Notes under the pieces: generated by a model
Databases searched by the model: none
Told to the model about the DNA's origin: nothing
Seen by the model: only the letters and a program-made list of their open reading frames with translations
Origin: JAICYJ01 sp963766445
Lineage (GTDB): Bacteria > Actinomycetota > Thermoleophilia > Gaiellales > JAICJC01
DNA: 64,000 nt
Assembly: GCA_963766445.1 (NCBI GenBank)
Contig: CAVXZW010000027.1
Coordinates: 176,655-240,654, forward strand
Direction of reading: 5' to 3'
Translations under genes and position numbers: made by a program
Shown here: one piece after another, positions 49,128-58,770 of the stretch
How the letters are laid out: the number at the start of each line of letters is the position of its first letter
How positions within the stretch are numbered: the stretch's first letter is position 1

Positions 49128-49750
49128 ATGGGCACCCATAGCAGACACCCCCTGCTCGTTGTGGCTGCGCTCGCGGCCGCGTTCGCGCTGGCCGGATGCA
49201 GCGGCGGCTCGTCGAACGACGCCTCCGGCGGCAGCACGCCCGTCACCTCGGGCGGCGGTCGTCGACCGGCTTCATCCCGGCCAGCGGCACCGCCGACACC
49301 GGCGAGCTATTCCCGGTCTACTCGAACTCGGAGGCGGGCTACTCGTTCCGCTATCCCGGTGGCTGGCGGGTGGCCGAGAAGAAGACCGACGTCCGCATCG
49401 CCCGGTTCGGAAACGCCATCGTCGCCGTCGTCCGGCCGCGCGACACCGAGCCCTTCTACAAGGGCTACCAGAAGACGCTCGAGGCCGAGGTCAAGAAGGG
49501 CGACAAGAAGGCGATCTCGGCGATCGTCGAGCCGGCCACGCAGATCAAGGTGGGCAAGCAGAAGGTGGTGCGGGCCGTGATCGAGCAGGTGCGTCCGACC
49601 GGCGAGTCGACGCCGGACGAGGCCGTCATCACCTACCGCTACCTGTACTACAAGGATGGCAAGCTGTTGATCCTGAGCTGCAGCTCGGTGAAGGGGATCG
49701 ACAACGCCGCCGCCTACGACCTGATCGCCAGCACCGTCAAGTGGCAGTAG
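49128..49750 (+). CDS. secreted lipoprotein with PsbP-like region, one frameshift
   Basis: About 207 residues. ATG behind CAGGAGGCA. Signal peptide LLVVAALAAAFALAGC with lipobox LAGC, then a Gly/Ser linker. One missing base near 49262 leads into STGFIPASGTADTGELFPVY, YSFRYPGGWRVAEKKTDVRI, VAVVRPRDTEPFYKGYQKTL and a C-terminal YYKDGKLLILSCSSVKG. The YSFRYP-GW pattern and the strand order recall PsbP/Mog1-like lipoproteins. Function unknown. Confidence 0.7.
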
Positions 49751-49764
49751 CACCGCCCAGCCGC

Positions 49765-49770
49765 TAGGCT
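49765..49770 (+). promoter_or_regulatory. leaderless -10 box of the O-methyltransferase gene
   Basis: TAGGCT ends 7 nt before the GTG at 49778; no ribosome site. Confidence 0.5.
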
Positions 49771-49777
49771 CGGGCAC

Positions 49778-50421
49778 GTGATCCTGACCGACGCCGTCGA
49801 GAGCTATCTGCTCGCGCTGCGGCCGGCTCCCGACCCGGTGCTGTCCGAGATGGAGGCGCACGGCGCCCGCGACGGGATTCCCATCGTGGTGCCCGAGACG
49901 GGCATGCTGCTGAGCGTGCTGACCGCCGCCTGCGGCGCCCGCCGGGTGGTCGAGGTGGGTACCGCCATCGGCGTCTCGACGCTGCACATCGCGCGGGCGC
50001 TGCCGGCCGGCGGCACCATCGTCTCGTTCGAGGTAGACGAGGCTGCGGCATCTGGCTGCCCGCGACTATCTCGACCGGGCCGGCGTCGGCGACCGCGCCG
50101 ACCTGCGGCTGCAGGACGCCGGCCAGGGACTGGCGACGCTGCAGCCGGGCGGCTGGGACATGGTGTTCCTGGACGGGTCTGAAGGGCGACTATCCCCGCC
50201 ACCTGCAGCTGGCGCTGCCGTTGCTGCGCGCGGGCGGGGTGGTGGCGGTCGACAACACGCTGCTCAGCGGCACCGTCGCCGAGGGGCGGACGGACGGGCA
50301 CTGGGACGCGGGTCAGATCGAGCAGATGCAGCGGTTCAACGCCGAACTGGTCGCCCGCGACGATCTGGTGGCGACGGTGCTGCCGGTCGGCGACGGCGTG
50401 CTGGTGGCGGTGCGCCGGTGA
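49778..50421 (+). CDS. SAM-dependent O-methyltransferase family 3 (COMT-like), two +1 frameshifts
   Basis: About 213 residues. SAM motif VVEVGTAIGVSTLHIARALP, then IVSFEVDEARHLAARDYLDR, MVFLDGLKGDYPRHLQLALP (metal-binding Asp) and GGVVAVDNTLLSGTVAEG, typical of caffeoyl-CoA and catechol O-methyltransferases. Extra bases near 50047 and 50180 interrupt the frame. The substrate is unknown. GTGA overlap with the next gene. Confidence 0.85.
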
Positions 50422-51469
50422 AGCGGCTCGCGATCGCCCTGGCCACGCTGGCGGCCGCACTGCTGGCGCCCGGCCGCGCCCAGGCGCTGCCCCCGGGCAC
50501 GCACGTGCAGCTGTTCAAGGGCGGCCTCAACCAGGTGGTCGACATGGCGCACGTGCCCGGCACCGAGAAGCTGTTCTTCACCGAGAAGAACACCGGCAAG
50601 ATCCGCGTCATCCTGCACGGCCGGCTGCTGGCGACCGCCTGCGCCAACCTCGACGTGGTCAGCGACGGCGAGCGGGGAGCGCTGGGGCTGGCGCTGGATC
50701 CCCGCTATCGCCAGACGCACTTCCTGTACGTCTACTTCACCAAGCACTCGCCGCTCGAGAACCGGGTCACTCGCTTCACCGTGCGTCACAACCGCTGCAT
50801 CCACCCGCACCCGCTGATCACCGGCATCCCCACCGTCTCCGGCTACCACAACGGCGGCCAGCTGCTGTTTCACGACGGTGAGCTGTTCGTGACGGTCGGT
50901 GAGGGCCACGACGCCGCCAACGCGCAGCGGCTGAACACGTGGCTGGGCAAGGTGCTGCGCGAGACCGTGACTCAGCATCCCCGCCGACAATCCCGTGCTG
51001 GGCGGGCGGCGGCGGGCGATCTGGTCGTACGGGCACCGAAACGGGTTCGGGCTGGCGGCCAAGCCGGGCACGCACCTGCTGTACGAGACCGAGAACGGGC
51101 CCAGCTGCGACGACGAGCTGAACCTGATCCACCGCGCCCGCAACTACGGCTGGGGTAACGGCTACGTGTGCGGCACCAACGGCGTCGGCCCAAACCCGGT
51201 GGCGCCGCTGAAGCGGTGGACGCCGACCATCGCGCCGACGGATCCCTGGTGGTACGGCGGCCGCATCACCGCTCTGCGCGGCTCGATCTACATGGGCGAC
51301 TTCAACACCGGCACGCTGCGGCGGATCAACGCTCAACCGGGCCGGCACCGCCGTCCGCACGATCTCCATCACCTACCGGGCGCCGTCGGGCATCATCGAC
51401 GTCTCGGGGGGCCCCCACGGCCGGCTCTACTTCGCCACCCAGACCGCGATCTACCGCATCGTCAGCTAG
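50418..51469 (+). CDS. PQQ-dependent sugar (glucose/sorbosone) dehydrogenase-like, two +1 frameshifts
   Basis: About 349 residues, exported: signal peptide LAIALATLAAALLAPGRAQA. Six-bladed propeller signatures are VVDMAHVPGTEKLFFTEKNT, ERGALGLALDPRYRQTHFLY, SGYHNGGQLLFHDGELFVTV and AIWSYGHRNGFGLAA, then TENGPSCDDELNLIHRARNYGW. The C-terminal blade is IDVSGGPHGRLYFATQTAIY. Extra bases near 50975 and 51333. These soluble quinoproteins oxidise sugars, but many homologues have no proven activity. GTG overlaps the methyltransferase stop. Confidence 0.8.
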
Positions 51470-51481
51470 TCGCCGGCCGGC

Positions 51482-52957
51482 CTAGAGGCCGCTTCGCACC
51501 TCGATCCTCCCGGCTGCCGCTGCCGCCTGCAGCGCGTCGTAGTCGCGCTCGTTCTGGTCGGCGTAGGCCTCGGCGAAGTCGGCGATCGCGCGGTCGAACG
51601 CGTCGCCGCCGCCGAGGTAGGCGGCGATCGCGATGCGGTCGCCGGAGCGGGCGTGGGCGCGGGCGAGCGTCCAGCCGCAGAGCCGGGCGTAGAGCGCCAT
51701 GCCCTTCGGGGTGCCGCCTCGGTCTCGACGAGCCCTTCCAGTCCGCAGCTGGCGGCCGTAGAAGTCGCGCTCGCTGGCCGTCGATGCCGCTGTCGACGTG
51801 CAGCCAGCCCAGGAAGATGTCGCTGGTGGCCTGCATCAGGTGCTGGCCGGCGACCACGCGCTCGCCGTGGTTGGCGTACTCGCTCTTGGCCGAAGAACGT
51901 CCTCGAGCACCGAGGCCTGCGCCTCCTTGAACTGCAGGAACAGCGGATCGCTGTTCGTCGCGCCCGGGAACAGCACGATCCAGGCGCGCGTGCCGACGCT
52001 GCCGACGCCGACGACCTTGCGGGCGACGTCGACCAGCCGGAACTCCTCGAGCAGCACGCGGCGGTCGGTCTGCAACGTCTGCCGGTACGGCGCAGAAGCT
52101 GGTGGAGCTCCTCGGTCGAGCGCCGCGCCGTCGACGCCCGGCGCGAGGTCCTGGATCGGTTCGATCAGCGGCGGGTCGGCCACGATCCGGGGCTCGCCGT
52201 CGACCAGCTCGGTCAGCTTCGAGAACGCCGGCATGCTGTCGCGGGTGCGCGCCTTGGCCAGCGCCTTCTCGGCGCGCTTGCGCCATGCGGCTTGTGTCCA
52301 GCTGGCCGCGCAGCCGCGGCGAACAGCTCGTCGATCTCGAGCCGGGCGTACCAGACGTCGAGTTGCGCCCATCCCGGCGAACTCGCGCATCGCCTTGCGG
52401 TAGCCGGCGACGGAGGAGAGCACGATCGCCCGCCGCTCTTGTCGGATAGCCGTTCTCGCGTCCGGCCACCGCGAAGCTCGCGGCCAGCCGCTTGAGATCC
52501 CACTCCCAGGGTCCCGGCAGCGTCTCGTCGAAGTCGTTGAGGTCGAAGACCAGCCGCCGTTCGGGCGAGGCGAACACGCCGAAGTTCGACAGGTGGGCGT
52601 CGCCGCAGAGCTGGGCGTGCAGCCCGGAGCTGGGGGTGGCGGCCAGATCGGCGGCCATCAGCAGCGCGGCGCCGCGGTAGAACGTGAACGGCGACACCAG
52701 CATCCGCCCATAGCGGATCGGAATCAGCTCGGGCACCCGCGACGCGGCCTGCGACTCCAGCAGCTCGACCGGGTCGGCCCGGTGTGCGGTCGGCTCGAAC
52801 TGCGCGTGGCTCGACCGCGGAACCTCGGCGCTCGCCGCCTTGCCCCGCGCGGCCCGCTCGGCGACGGTCAGATGGGGCACCACCTTGGGCGCGGGTGACC
52901 GCTTGGCCTGCGCGGAGTCGCCTCGTCCGCGGTCGCATCTCGCTGCTCGGTGCTCAT
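51482..52957 (-). CDS. DUF2252 protein, multiple frameshifts
   Basis: About 490 residues, ATG at 52957 behind GGGGGAACCG. The kinase-like DUF2252 pattern is clear across frames: RYGRMLVSPFTFYRGAALLM, CGDAHLSNFGVFASPERRLV, FDLNDFDETLPGPWEWDLKR, VDVARKVVGVGSVGTRAWIV, LFLQFKEAQASVLED, ERVVAGQHLMQATSDIFLGW and a final DRAIADFAEAYADQNERDYD. At least seven shifts occur; the first (near 52922) is a missing base, those near 52430 and 52372 extra ones. The HGD-like and DFD residues suggest a phosphotransfer fold, with function unknown. Confidence 0.75.
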
Positions 52958-53110
52958 CGGTTCCCCCATCGCTCGCTGTTGTGGTCGCACGGCCGTGTTC
53001 CGGTGCGCGCCGGCCCGACATCGTCCACGATTTCCGGCCGCCGCGCATCGGTGGAAACCCGCAGTGGCCCGGCACCGGCGCCGTCGATCGGCGAAACTGC
53101 GGGGGTGACG

Positions 53111-54219
53111 ATGTCCCGGAACGGTCGTGACGCTCGCGGTTCGCGGGCCTGGGCGGACGAGGCGGTGCGCCGCATCGAGGCCGACGCAACCGCTCGGCGG
53201 ACACGCACCTGCACGCTTCCCGCTGCCGCAGGAGTGGGGCGTCGACCTCTACCTGAAGGACGAGTCGGTGCATCCGACCGGATCGCTGAAGCACCGGCTG
53301 GCGCGCTCGCTGTTCCTGTACGGGCTCTGCAACGGCTGGATCGCCGAGGGCACGACCATCGTCGAGGCCTCGAGCGGATCGACGGCCGTGTCGCGAGGCG
53401 TACTTCGCGCGCTTGCTCGGCCTGCCGTTCGTCGCCGTGATGCCCGCCTCCACCAGCCCCGAGAAGATCGCGCTGATCGAGGAACAGGGCGGCGAGCTGC
53501 CACCTGGTGGCCGATCCGACCAGCGTCTACGACGAGGCGCAGCGGCTGGCATCCGAGCGCGGCGGCTACTACCTCGACCAGTTCACCTTCGCCGAGCGCG
53601 CCACCGACTGGCGCGGCAACAACAACATCGCCGAGATCGATCTTCAGCCAGATGTCGCTCGAGCGGCATCCCCTGCCCGCCTGGATCGTGGTCGGCGCGG
53701 GCACCGGCGGCACCAGCGCCACCATCGGCCGCTACGTCCGCTATGGCTGCTACCCGACCCAGCTGTGCGTGGTCGACCCCGAGGACTCGGTCTTCTACGC
53801 GGCCTGGAGCGGCGATCTGGCGGCCTTCAGCGGCCGGCCGTCGCGGATCGAGGGCATCGGCCGCCAGCGCGTGGAGCCGTCGTTCCTGCCCGACATCGTC
53901 GACCGCATGATCCAGGTGCCGGATGCCGCGTCGATCGCGGCCATGCGGCTGGTCGTGCGAGCGCACCGGCCGCAGCGTGGGCGGCTCGACCGGCACCAAC
54001 GTGTGGGGCGCATTCGTGCTGATCGCCGAGATGCGCTCACGCGGCGAGCGGGGCAGCGTGGTGACGCTGATCTGCGACGGCGGAGACCGTTACGCCGGCA
54101 CCTACTACAGCGACGACTGGGTGCGCCGGCAGGGACTCGAGCTGGCGCCCTACGGCGAGGCGTTGAACGGCTTCCTCGAGCACGGCCGGCTGGCCCTGCC
54201 CGGGCCTACACCTCGGTGA
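53111..54219 (+). CDS. PLP-dependent cysteine synthase-like protein (Cds1 type), six frameshifts
   Basis: About 369 residues. Fold-type II PLP enzyme: the lysine is in YLKDESVHPTGSLKHRLARS, phosphate loop VEASSGSTAVSEAYFARLLG, then VMPASTSPEKIALIEEQGGE, YLDQFTFAERATDWRGNNNI, WIVVGAGTGGTSATIGRYVR, VVDPEDSVFYAAW and VGGSTGTNVWGAFVLIAEM. This group includes the actinobacterial L-cysteine desulfhydrase Cds1, which releases H2S; a synthase role is also possible. Missing bases near 53195 and 53215; extra ones near 53398, 53500, 53644 and 53959. ATG behind GGGGGTGACG. Confidence 0.8.
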
Positions 54220-54379
54220 TGACGCCCTGGATCGCGTCCACCACCTCGGGCGGCACCTCGTCCATCCCGTGCGCCTCGCGGGCATGCGCGGTGATCTCCT
54301 CGAACAGCGCCGCCTCATCGTCGTTGCGGGTCACCCACTGGCAGCCGGGCACCACATCGCCGCATCTGAACTGCTTCAC
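54206..54379 (-). CDS. DUF1059 protein
   Basis: 57 residues from a GTG at 54379 with GGAGGTCCC just upstream. KQFRCGDVVPGCQWVTRNDD, then EEITAHAREAHGMDEVPPEV is the DUF1059 pattern: two Cys in the first strand region and a His pair in the AHAREAHG helix, together a possible metal or zinc-finger-like site. Function unknown. Its stop overlaps the end of the convergent cysteine synthase-like gene by about 14 bp. Confidence 0.85.
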   Translation of the reverse strand: MKQFRCGDVVPGCQWVTRNDDEAALFEEITAHAREAHGMDEVPPEVVDAIQGVITEV

Positions 54380-54443
54380 CGGGACCTCCTGACCGTGTGC
54401 CGGGCTGGATACTAGTCGTCGCCGCCGTCCAGGCGGACGCGAG

Positions 54444-54449
54444 TACGAT
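54444..54449 (+). promoter_or_regulatory. leaderless -10 box of the class II amidotransferase
   Basis: TACGAT ends 6 nt before the GTG at 54456; no ribosome site. Confidence 0.5.
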
Positions 54450-54455
54450 CAGCGC

Positions 54456-55376
54456 GTGTGCCGGATCCTGGCCTATCTCGGCGAGCCGCTGCCCGTGCAG
54501 AGCCTGCTGTTCGACGCCGACAACAGCCTCGTCCGGCAGTCCTACAGCCCGCGCATGATGAACACCTTCCTGAACCTGGCCGGCTTCGGCATGAAGGCGT
54601 GGGATCCGACCTCGCTGCGGCCGGAGCAGCCGTTCAGCTACCGGGCGACCACGCTGCCCTCGTTCGACCGCAACCTGCGCTTCCTGTCGTCCAAGCTCGC
54701 GCCCACCTGCCTGGTCGCCCACGTGCGTGGGGTTACCCACTCCCAGGAGTCGGTGGTCGCCGACACCAACCTGCACCCCTTCCAGTTCACCGGAGCCCGG
54801 GTCGCGCTCGCACACAACGGGCACCTGCGCCAGTTTCCCCGCATCCGCTACGCCCTTGTCGAGCACCTGCGCCCCGAGCTCGCGCAGCGGATCGAGGGCA
54901 CCACCGACTCCGAGTGGATCTACGCGCTGATCCTGTCGCAGCTGGCCGATCCCTTTGGCCTGCCGGAGACGCGGGAGCTGGCCGACGCGACCGCCGAGGC
55001 GCTCCGGATCCTGCGCACGGTGCGCACCGCACACGGCATCGACACATCCTCGCCGGTCAACCTGTGCGTCAGCACCGGCCGCACCGTGGTCGCCACCCGC
55101 TTCTCGTTCGATTACGGCTGGTATCCGCCGGATGACGAGATGCTCGAGACCGATCTGCCGTTTGTCAGCCTCTGGTACGCGATCGGGGGCAGCTACGCTT
55201 GCGGGGATGCGGGCTGGCAGATGACGGCCGCGGATCCGCTGCGATCGGTGATCATCGCCTCCGAGCCGCTCACCGCCGACCATACGAGCTGGCTGGAGGT
55301 GCCCGAGTACTCGATGCTGACCGCCGAGCTGACGCCTGCCGGACTTGAGTTCGAGACGCGCGACCTGGATGTCTGA
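54456..55376 (+). CDS. class II glutamine amidotransferase (YafJ/EgtC-like)
   Basis: 306 residues, intact. Cys2 is the N-terminal nucleophile after removal of the initiator. Typical are CRILAYLGEPLPVQSLLFDA, FNxxGFG-like LNLAGFGMKAWD, CLVAHVRGVTHSQESVVADT, HPFQFTGARVALAHNGHLRQ, then EGTTDSEWIYALILSQL. It hydrolyses glutamine or a gamma-glutamyl compound. EgtC of ergothioneine synthesis belongs here, but no other egt genes are near. The stop overlaps the next gene's start. Confidence 0.88.
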   Translation: MCRILAYLGEPLPVQSLLFDADNSLVRQSYSPRMMNTFLNLAGFGMKAWDPTSLRPEQPFSYRATTLPSFDRNLRFLSSKLAPTCLVAHVRGVTHSQESVVADTNLHPFQFTGARVALAHNGHLRQFPRIRYALVEHLRPELAQRIEGTTDSEWIYALILSQLADPFGLPETRELADATAEALRILRTVRTAHGIDTSSPVNLCVSTGRTVVATRFSFDYGWYPPDDEMLETDLPFVSLWYAIGGSYACGDAGWQMTAADPLRSVIIASEPLTADHTSWLEVPEYSMLTAELTPAGLEFETRDLDV

Positions 55377-56343
55377 CCGGCCCACCGTCGACTTCCTGGC
55401 CACGGTGCCGCTGCTGGAGGGCCGCTCGCGGGCCGACCTGGTCGACCTGGCGCGGGTGATGCGGCGCCGGCGGGTGGCCGCGGGTGAGCTGCTGTGGGCG
55501 CAGGGCGACGACGCCCGCGAGCTTGTGCTGATCGTGGAGGGACGCCTCGCGGCCTCGCTGCAGGTGCCGGTCGACCGCGTGGTCGAGGTGGTCAGATCAG
55601 GCACCGGCGAGATGGTGGGCGAGTTGTCGCTGCTGGACGGCGGCGTGCACACGATGAGCGTGCGGGCGACCGAGGACGCGACGGTGCTGGTGCTGGGCCG
55701 GGCCGACTTCCTGAGCCTGCTCGCCCGCCAGGACCCTGCAGCGTTCCGGCTCAAGCGCCGGCTGGCGTCGTTATTCACCGCCCGCCATCGCGACCAGCTG
55801 CGGCGGCTGGCCGACTCGCTCGGCGCAGGCTCGGCGGCCACGCCGCCTGTGGACGCAACCCGGGCGTTCGCCGAGCTGGAGTACTGCGGGCCGCCCGACA
55901 GCGCCTATCTGCGCCGGATGGGCACCTTCCGTGAGTTCGACTCACTGGCCCTGTGGGGGTTCCTCACTTCGGGCGGCTACGCCCGCTGTCCGGCCGGGCG
56001 CACGCTGCTGGCCGAGGGCGCGGCGTCCGACGCCTGCTACCTGACCATCAACGGCGCAGTCGAGAAGGTGCTGGTGCGGGGCGACCGTCGCATCCGGGTG
56101 GGGCTGGCCGGGCCTGGCAAGGCGTTCGGCTACGAGGGCCTGATCGACGGCGGGCCCTCGCCGGTGACGGCCATCACCCGTGAGCGGTCGCTGCTGCTGG
56201 TGCTGCCGCGCGATCCGTTCGGGCAGCTGTTCCAGGGCGAGGACGCCATCTCGCGCGTGTTTCTCGACGTGATCGGCCGCGACCTGGCCGCCACACTGCG
56301 CGAGACGCTGCGCCCGCACGCGCGCCTGGCCGCGAGCCTGTAA
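55369..56343 (+). CDS. protein with two cyclic nucleotide-binding-like domains
   Basis: 324 residues from an ATG overlapping the amidotransferase. The first cNMP-binding fold is about residues 8-130 (LLEGRSRADLVDLARVMRRR, GEMVGELSLLDGGVHTMSVR). The second is about 190-310 (RTLLAEGAASDACYLTINGA, GLAGPGKAFGYEGLIDGG). There is no helix-turn-helix, so it is not a classical Crp. Its partner is likely the upstream amidotransferase because of the overlap. Ligand unknown; the phosphate-binding Arg is not obvious in either domain. Confidence 0.8.
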   Translation: MSDRPTVDFLATVPLLEGRSRADLVDLARVMRRRRVAAGELLWAQGDDARELVLIVEGRLAASLQVPVDRVVEVVRSGTGEMVGELSLLDGGVHTMSVRATEDATVLVLGRADFLSLLARQDPAAFRLKRRLASLFTARHRDQLRRLADSLGAGSAATPPVDATRAFAELEYCGPPDSAYLRRMGTFREFDSLALWGFLTSGGYARCPAGRTLLAEGAASDACYLTINGAVEKVLVRGDRRIRVGLAGPGKAFGYEGLIDGGPSPVTAITRERSLLLVLPRDPFGQLFQGEDAISRVFLDVIGRDLAATLRETLRPHARLAASL

Positions 56344-56355
56344 ACGCGGCCCCGA

Positions 56356-56428
56356 TGGGGGCGGCTGGGATCGAACCAGCGACCAACCCGTTATGAGCGG
56401 GCTGCTCTCACCGCTGAGCTACACCCCC
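56356..56428 (-). tRNA. tRNA-Met (CAT)
   Basis: On the minus strand, acceptor GGGGGTG pairs with CGCCCCC, discriminator A. Anticodon CAT in CCCGCTCATAACGGG, T arm GGTTCGATCCC. It lacks the C1-A72 mismatch of initiator tRNA, so it is elongator Met, or tRNA-Ile2 if modified by TilS. Confidence 0.9.
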
Positions 56429-56437
56429 GGCGGCATC

Positions 56438-56443
56438 ATGCTA
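56438..56443 (-). promoter_or_regulatory. -10 box of tRNA-Met
   Basis: TAGCAT on the minus strand, 9 nt before the mature tRNA end. Confidence 0.4.
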
Positions 56444-56549
56444 CCGGGCGGCGCCGCTCTCATCGGGCTCCAATCCTGCGCGCCGGCCGGATCAAACCAT
56501 CCATGCCTGCCGTCGTACAACCCTATGTAAGACCGATTACGGAGGGTTC

Positions 56550-57237
56550 GTGAGCCACATCACGGCAGACAGCGTGGATATCGAGATCTTTGAGGGCCTG
56601 AACGACGCCGACCTGGCCGAGCTGGACGACCGCTTCGCGATGGCGTCGTTCCGAAGGGCGAGCTGGATCTACTCGCCGTACGACCGCGGCGAGGCCCTGT
56701 TCGTGATCGAGTCCGGCCGCGTGCGCCTGTTCCGCAGCGCCAGCGACGGCCGCCAGGTGACCTGGCCATGCTCGACCCCGGCTCGTCGTTCGGCCAGATC
56801 TCGTGCTGGACGACCTCATGCATGACGCCTATGCCGAGACGATGGCCGACAGCGTCGTGCGGGTGCTGCGGGTGTCCGACCTCGAGCGAGCCATCGCCCA
56901 GCATCCGCGGGTGGCGCTGAACCTGATGCGGTCGCTGTCGGAGCGGCTGCGCACGGCCGAGGACCAGATCGAGTCGCTCGCCTTCCGGCCGGTGCCGGCG
57001 CGGCTGGCCGCGAAGCTGCTGGAGCTGATGGACCGCTACGGGCGGGTCACGCCCACCGGCATCCGCATCGACGAGCGGTTCACGCACATGCAGCTGGCCG
57101 AGATGATCGGAACCAGCCGCGAGACGCTGACCAAGGTGCTGAACGAGCTGCGCGACGAGGGCCTGATCGACGTCCGTGAGCGGCTGGTGTGGGTGCTCGA
57201 CGCCGACCGCCTGGAGCGGCTGAAGACCTCCGCCTGA
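56550..57237 (+). CDS. Crp/Fnr-family transcriptional regulator, two frameshifts
   Basis: About 229 residues, GTG behind GGAGGG. The cNMP-like sensor domain reads DIEIFEGLNDADLAELDDRF, EALFVIESGRVRLFRSASDG and, after a missing base near 56759, LAMLDPGSSFGQIS. A second missing base near 56803 leads to the dimer helix and winged HTH: RVALNLMRSLSERLRTAEDQ, then THMQLAEMIGTSRETLTKVL and DEGLIDVRERL. No cysteine cluster is seen, so it is not an Fe-S Fnr. The target is unknown. Confidence 0.85.
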
Positions 57238-57302
57238 GCGGCCGCTCGCCGGCCCCGCTGCACTAGCACTGCAAGCCAGAACTTCGGAAAGCGGAGGCTT
57301 CA

Positions 57303-58182
57303 GTGGCTGAAACCGGAACCATGCGGGTCAAGAGCGGTCTGGCGGAGATGCTCAAGGGCGGCGTCATCATGGACGTCACCAACGCCGAGCAGGCGCGCAT
57401 CGCCGAGGATGCCGGCGCCTGCGCCGTGATGGCGCTCGAGCGCGTGCCCGCCGACATCCGCCGCGACGGCGGCGTCGCCCGCATGGCCGACCCGACGAGG
57501 ATCGCGGGATCCAGGCGACGGTCACGATCCCGGTGATGGCCAAGGCCCGCATCGGCCACTTCGTCGAGGCGCAGATCCTGCAGGCGCTCGAGGTCGACTA
57601 CATCGACGAGTCCGAGGTCCTGACGCCGGCCGACGAGGCCAACCACATCGACAAGTGGGACTTCAAGGTGCCGTTCGTGTGCGGCGCGACCAACCTCGGC
57701 GAGGCGCTGCGGCGGATCAGCGAGGGCGCCGCCATGATCCGCACCAAAGGCGAGGCCGGCACCGGCAACGTCGTCGAGGCGGTCCGCCACATGCGCTCGA
57801 TCCTGGGCGAGATCCGAAGCTGCAGGCGATGGACGAGGACGAGCTGTATGTCGCGGCCAAGGACCTGCAGGCGCCCGTACGAGCTGGTGCGGTTCGCCGA
57901 GAACGGCGAGCTGCCGGTCGTCACTTCACCGCCGGCGGCTGGCCACCCCGGCCGACGCCGCCATGATGATGCAGCTGGGCGCCGACGGCGTGTTCGTCGG
58001 CTCCGGCATCTTCAAGAGCGGCGACCCGCCGCAGCGCGCGGCCGCGATCGTGAAGGCCACGACCCACTTCAACGACGCCGCCGATCCTGGCCGAGGTGTC
58101 GAGCGGCCTGGGCGAGCCCATGGTCGGCATCGAGATGTCGGCGCTGGGCGAGGCGGGCTGCTGCAGACGCGTGGCTCGGTAG
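57303..58182 (+). CDS. pdxS: pyridoxal 5'-phosphate synthase subunit PdxS, several frameshifts
   Basis: About 292 residues, GTG behind GCGGAGG. It makes PLP from ribose 5-phosphate, glyceraldehyde 3-phosphate and ammonia with PdxT. Signature segments: VKSGLAEMLKGGVIMDVTNA (catalytic Asp), ALERVPADIRRDGGVARMAD, ARIGHFVEAQILQALEVDYI, EVLTPADEANHIDKWDFKVP, MIRTKGEAGTGNVVEAVRHM and VFVGSGIFKSGDPPQRAAAI. Extra bases near 57877 and 58084; missing ones near 57507, 57816, 57922 and 57943. The end is set by the pdxT overlap and is approximate. Confidence 0.88.
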
Positions 58183-58770
58183 CGGCCGGAGTCCTCGCCC
58201 TGCAGGGGGCGTTCCGCGAGCACTGCCGGGCGCTGGCCGACGTCGGCCTGGAGCGCGGTCGAGGTGCGCCAGCCGCGCGATCTGGAGGGGCTGGACGGGC
58301 TGGTCATCCCCGGCGGCGAGTCGACCACGATGTCGAAGCTGATGGTCGCCTACGGCCTGGAGCGCCCGATCCCGGAGCTGCGCGGCCGGCGCGCGCCGTG
58401 TTCGGCACCTGTGCCGGCATGATCCTGGTCGCCCGCGATGCCGTCGACGGCCCCCCCGACCAGCTCCGCTGGGCCTGATCGACATCGACGTGCGACGAAA
58501 CGCGTTCGGACGTCAGGTGGCCAGCTTCGAGGCCGAGCTGGCGCTGCGCGGCGAGGCCGACCCGATCACCGGCGTGTTCATCCGGGCGCCCTGGATCGAG
58601 CGTGCCGGCGAGGGCGTCGAGGTGCTGGCCGAGCACGCCGGCCATGCGGTCGCGGCCGAGGCGGAGGAGTGCTGGTGACGGCCTTCCATCCCGAGCTGAC
58701 CGGTGACCGCCGGCTGCACCGGCGCTTCGCCGACATGATCGCGCGGGCCGGGAAGGCGGTGGCGGCATGA
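58171..58770 (+). CDS. pdxT: pyridoxal 5'-phosphate synthase glutaminase subunit PdxT, about four frameshifts
   Basis: About 199 residues. Class I glutaminase supplying ammonia to PdxS. Segments: AAGVLALQGAFREHCRALAD, LDGLVIPGGESTTMSKLMVA, AVFGTCAGMILVARDAVDG with the nucleophilic Cys, NAFGRQVASFEAELALRGEA, GVFIRAPWIERAGEGVEVLA and VTAFHPELTGDRRLHRRFAD with the His-x-Glu pair. An extra base lies near 58257 and missing bases near 58396, 58461 and 58668. The start codon is uncertain because of a shift in the pdxS junction. The end overlaps yebC (ATGA). Confidence 0.85.
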
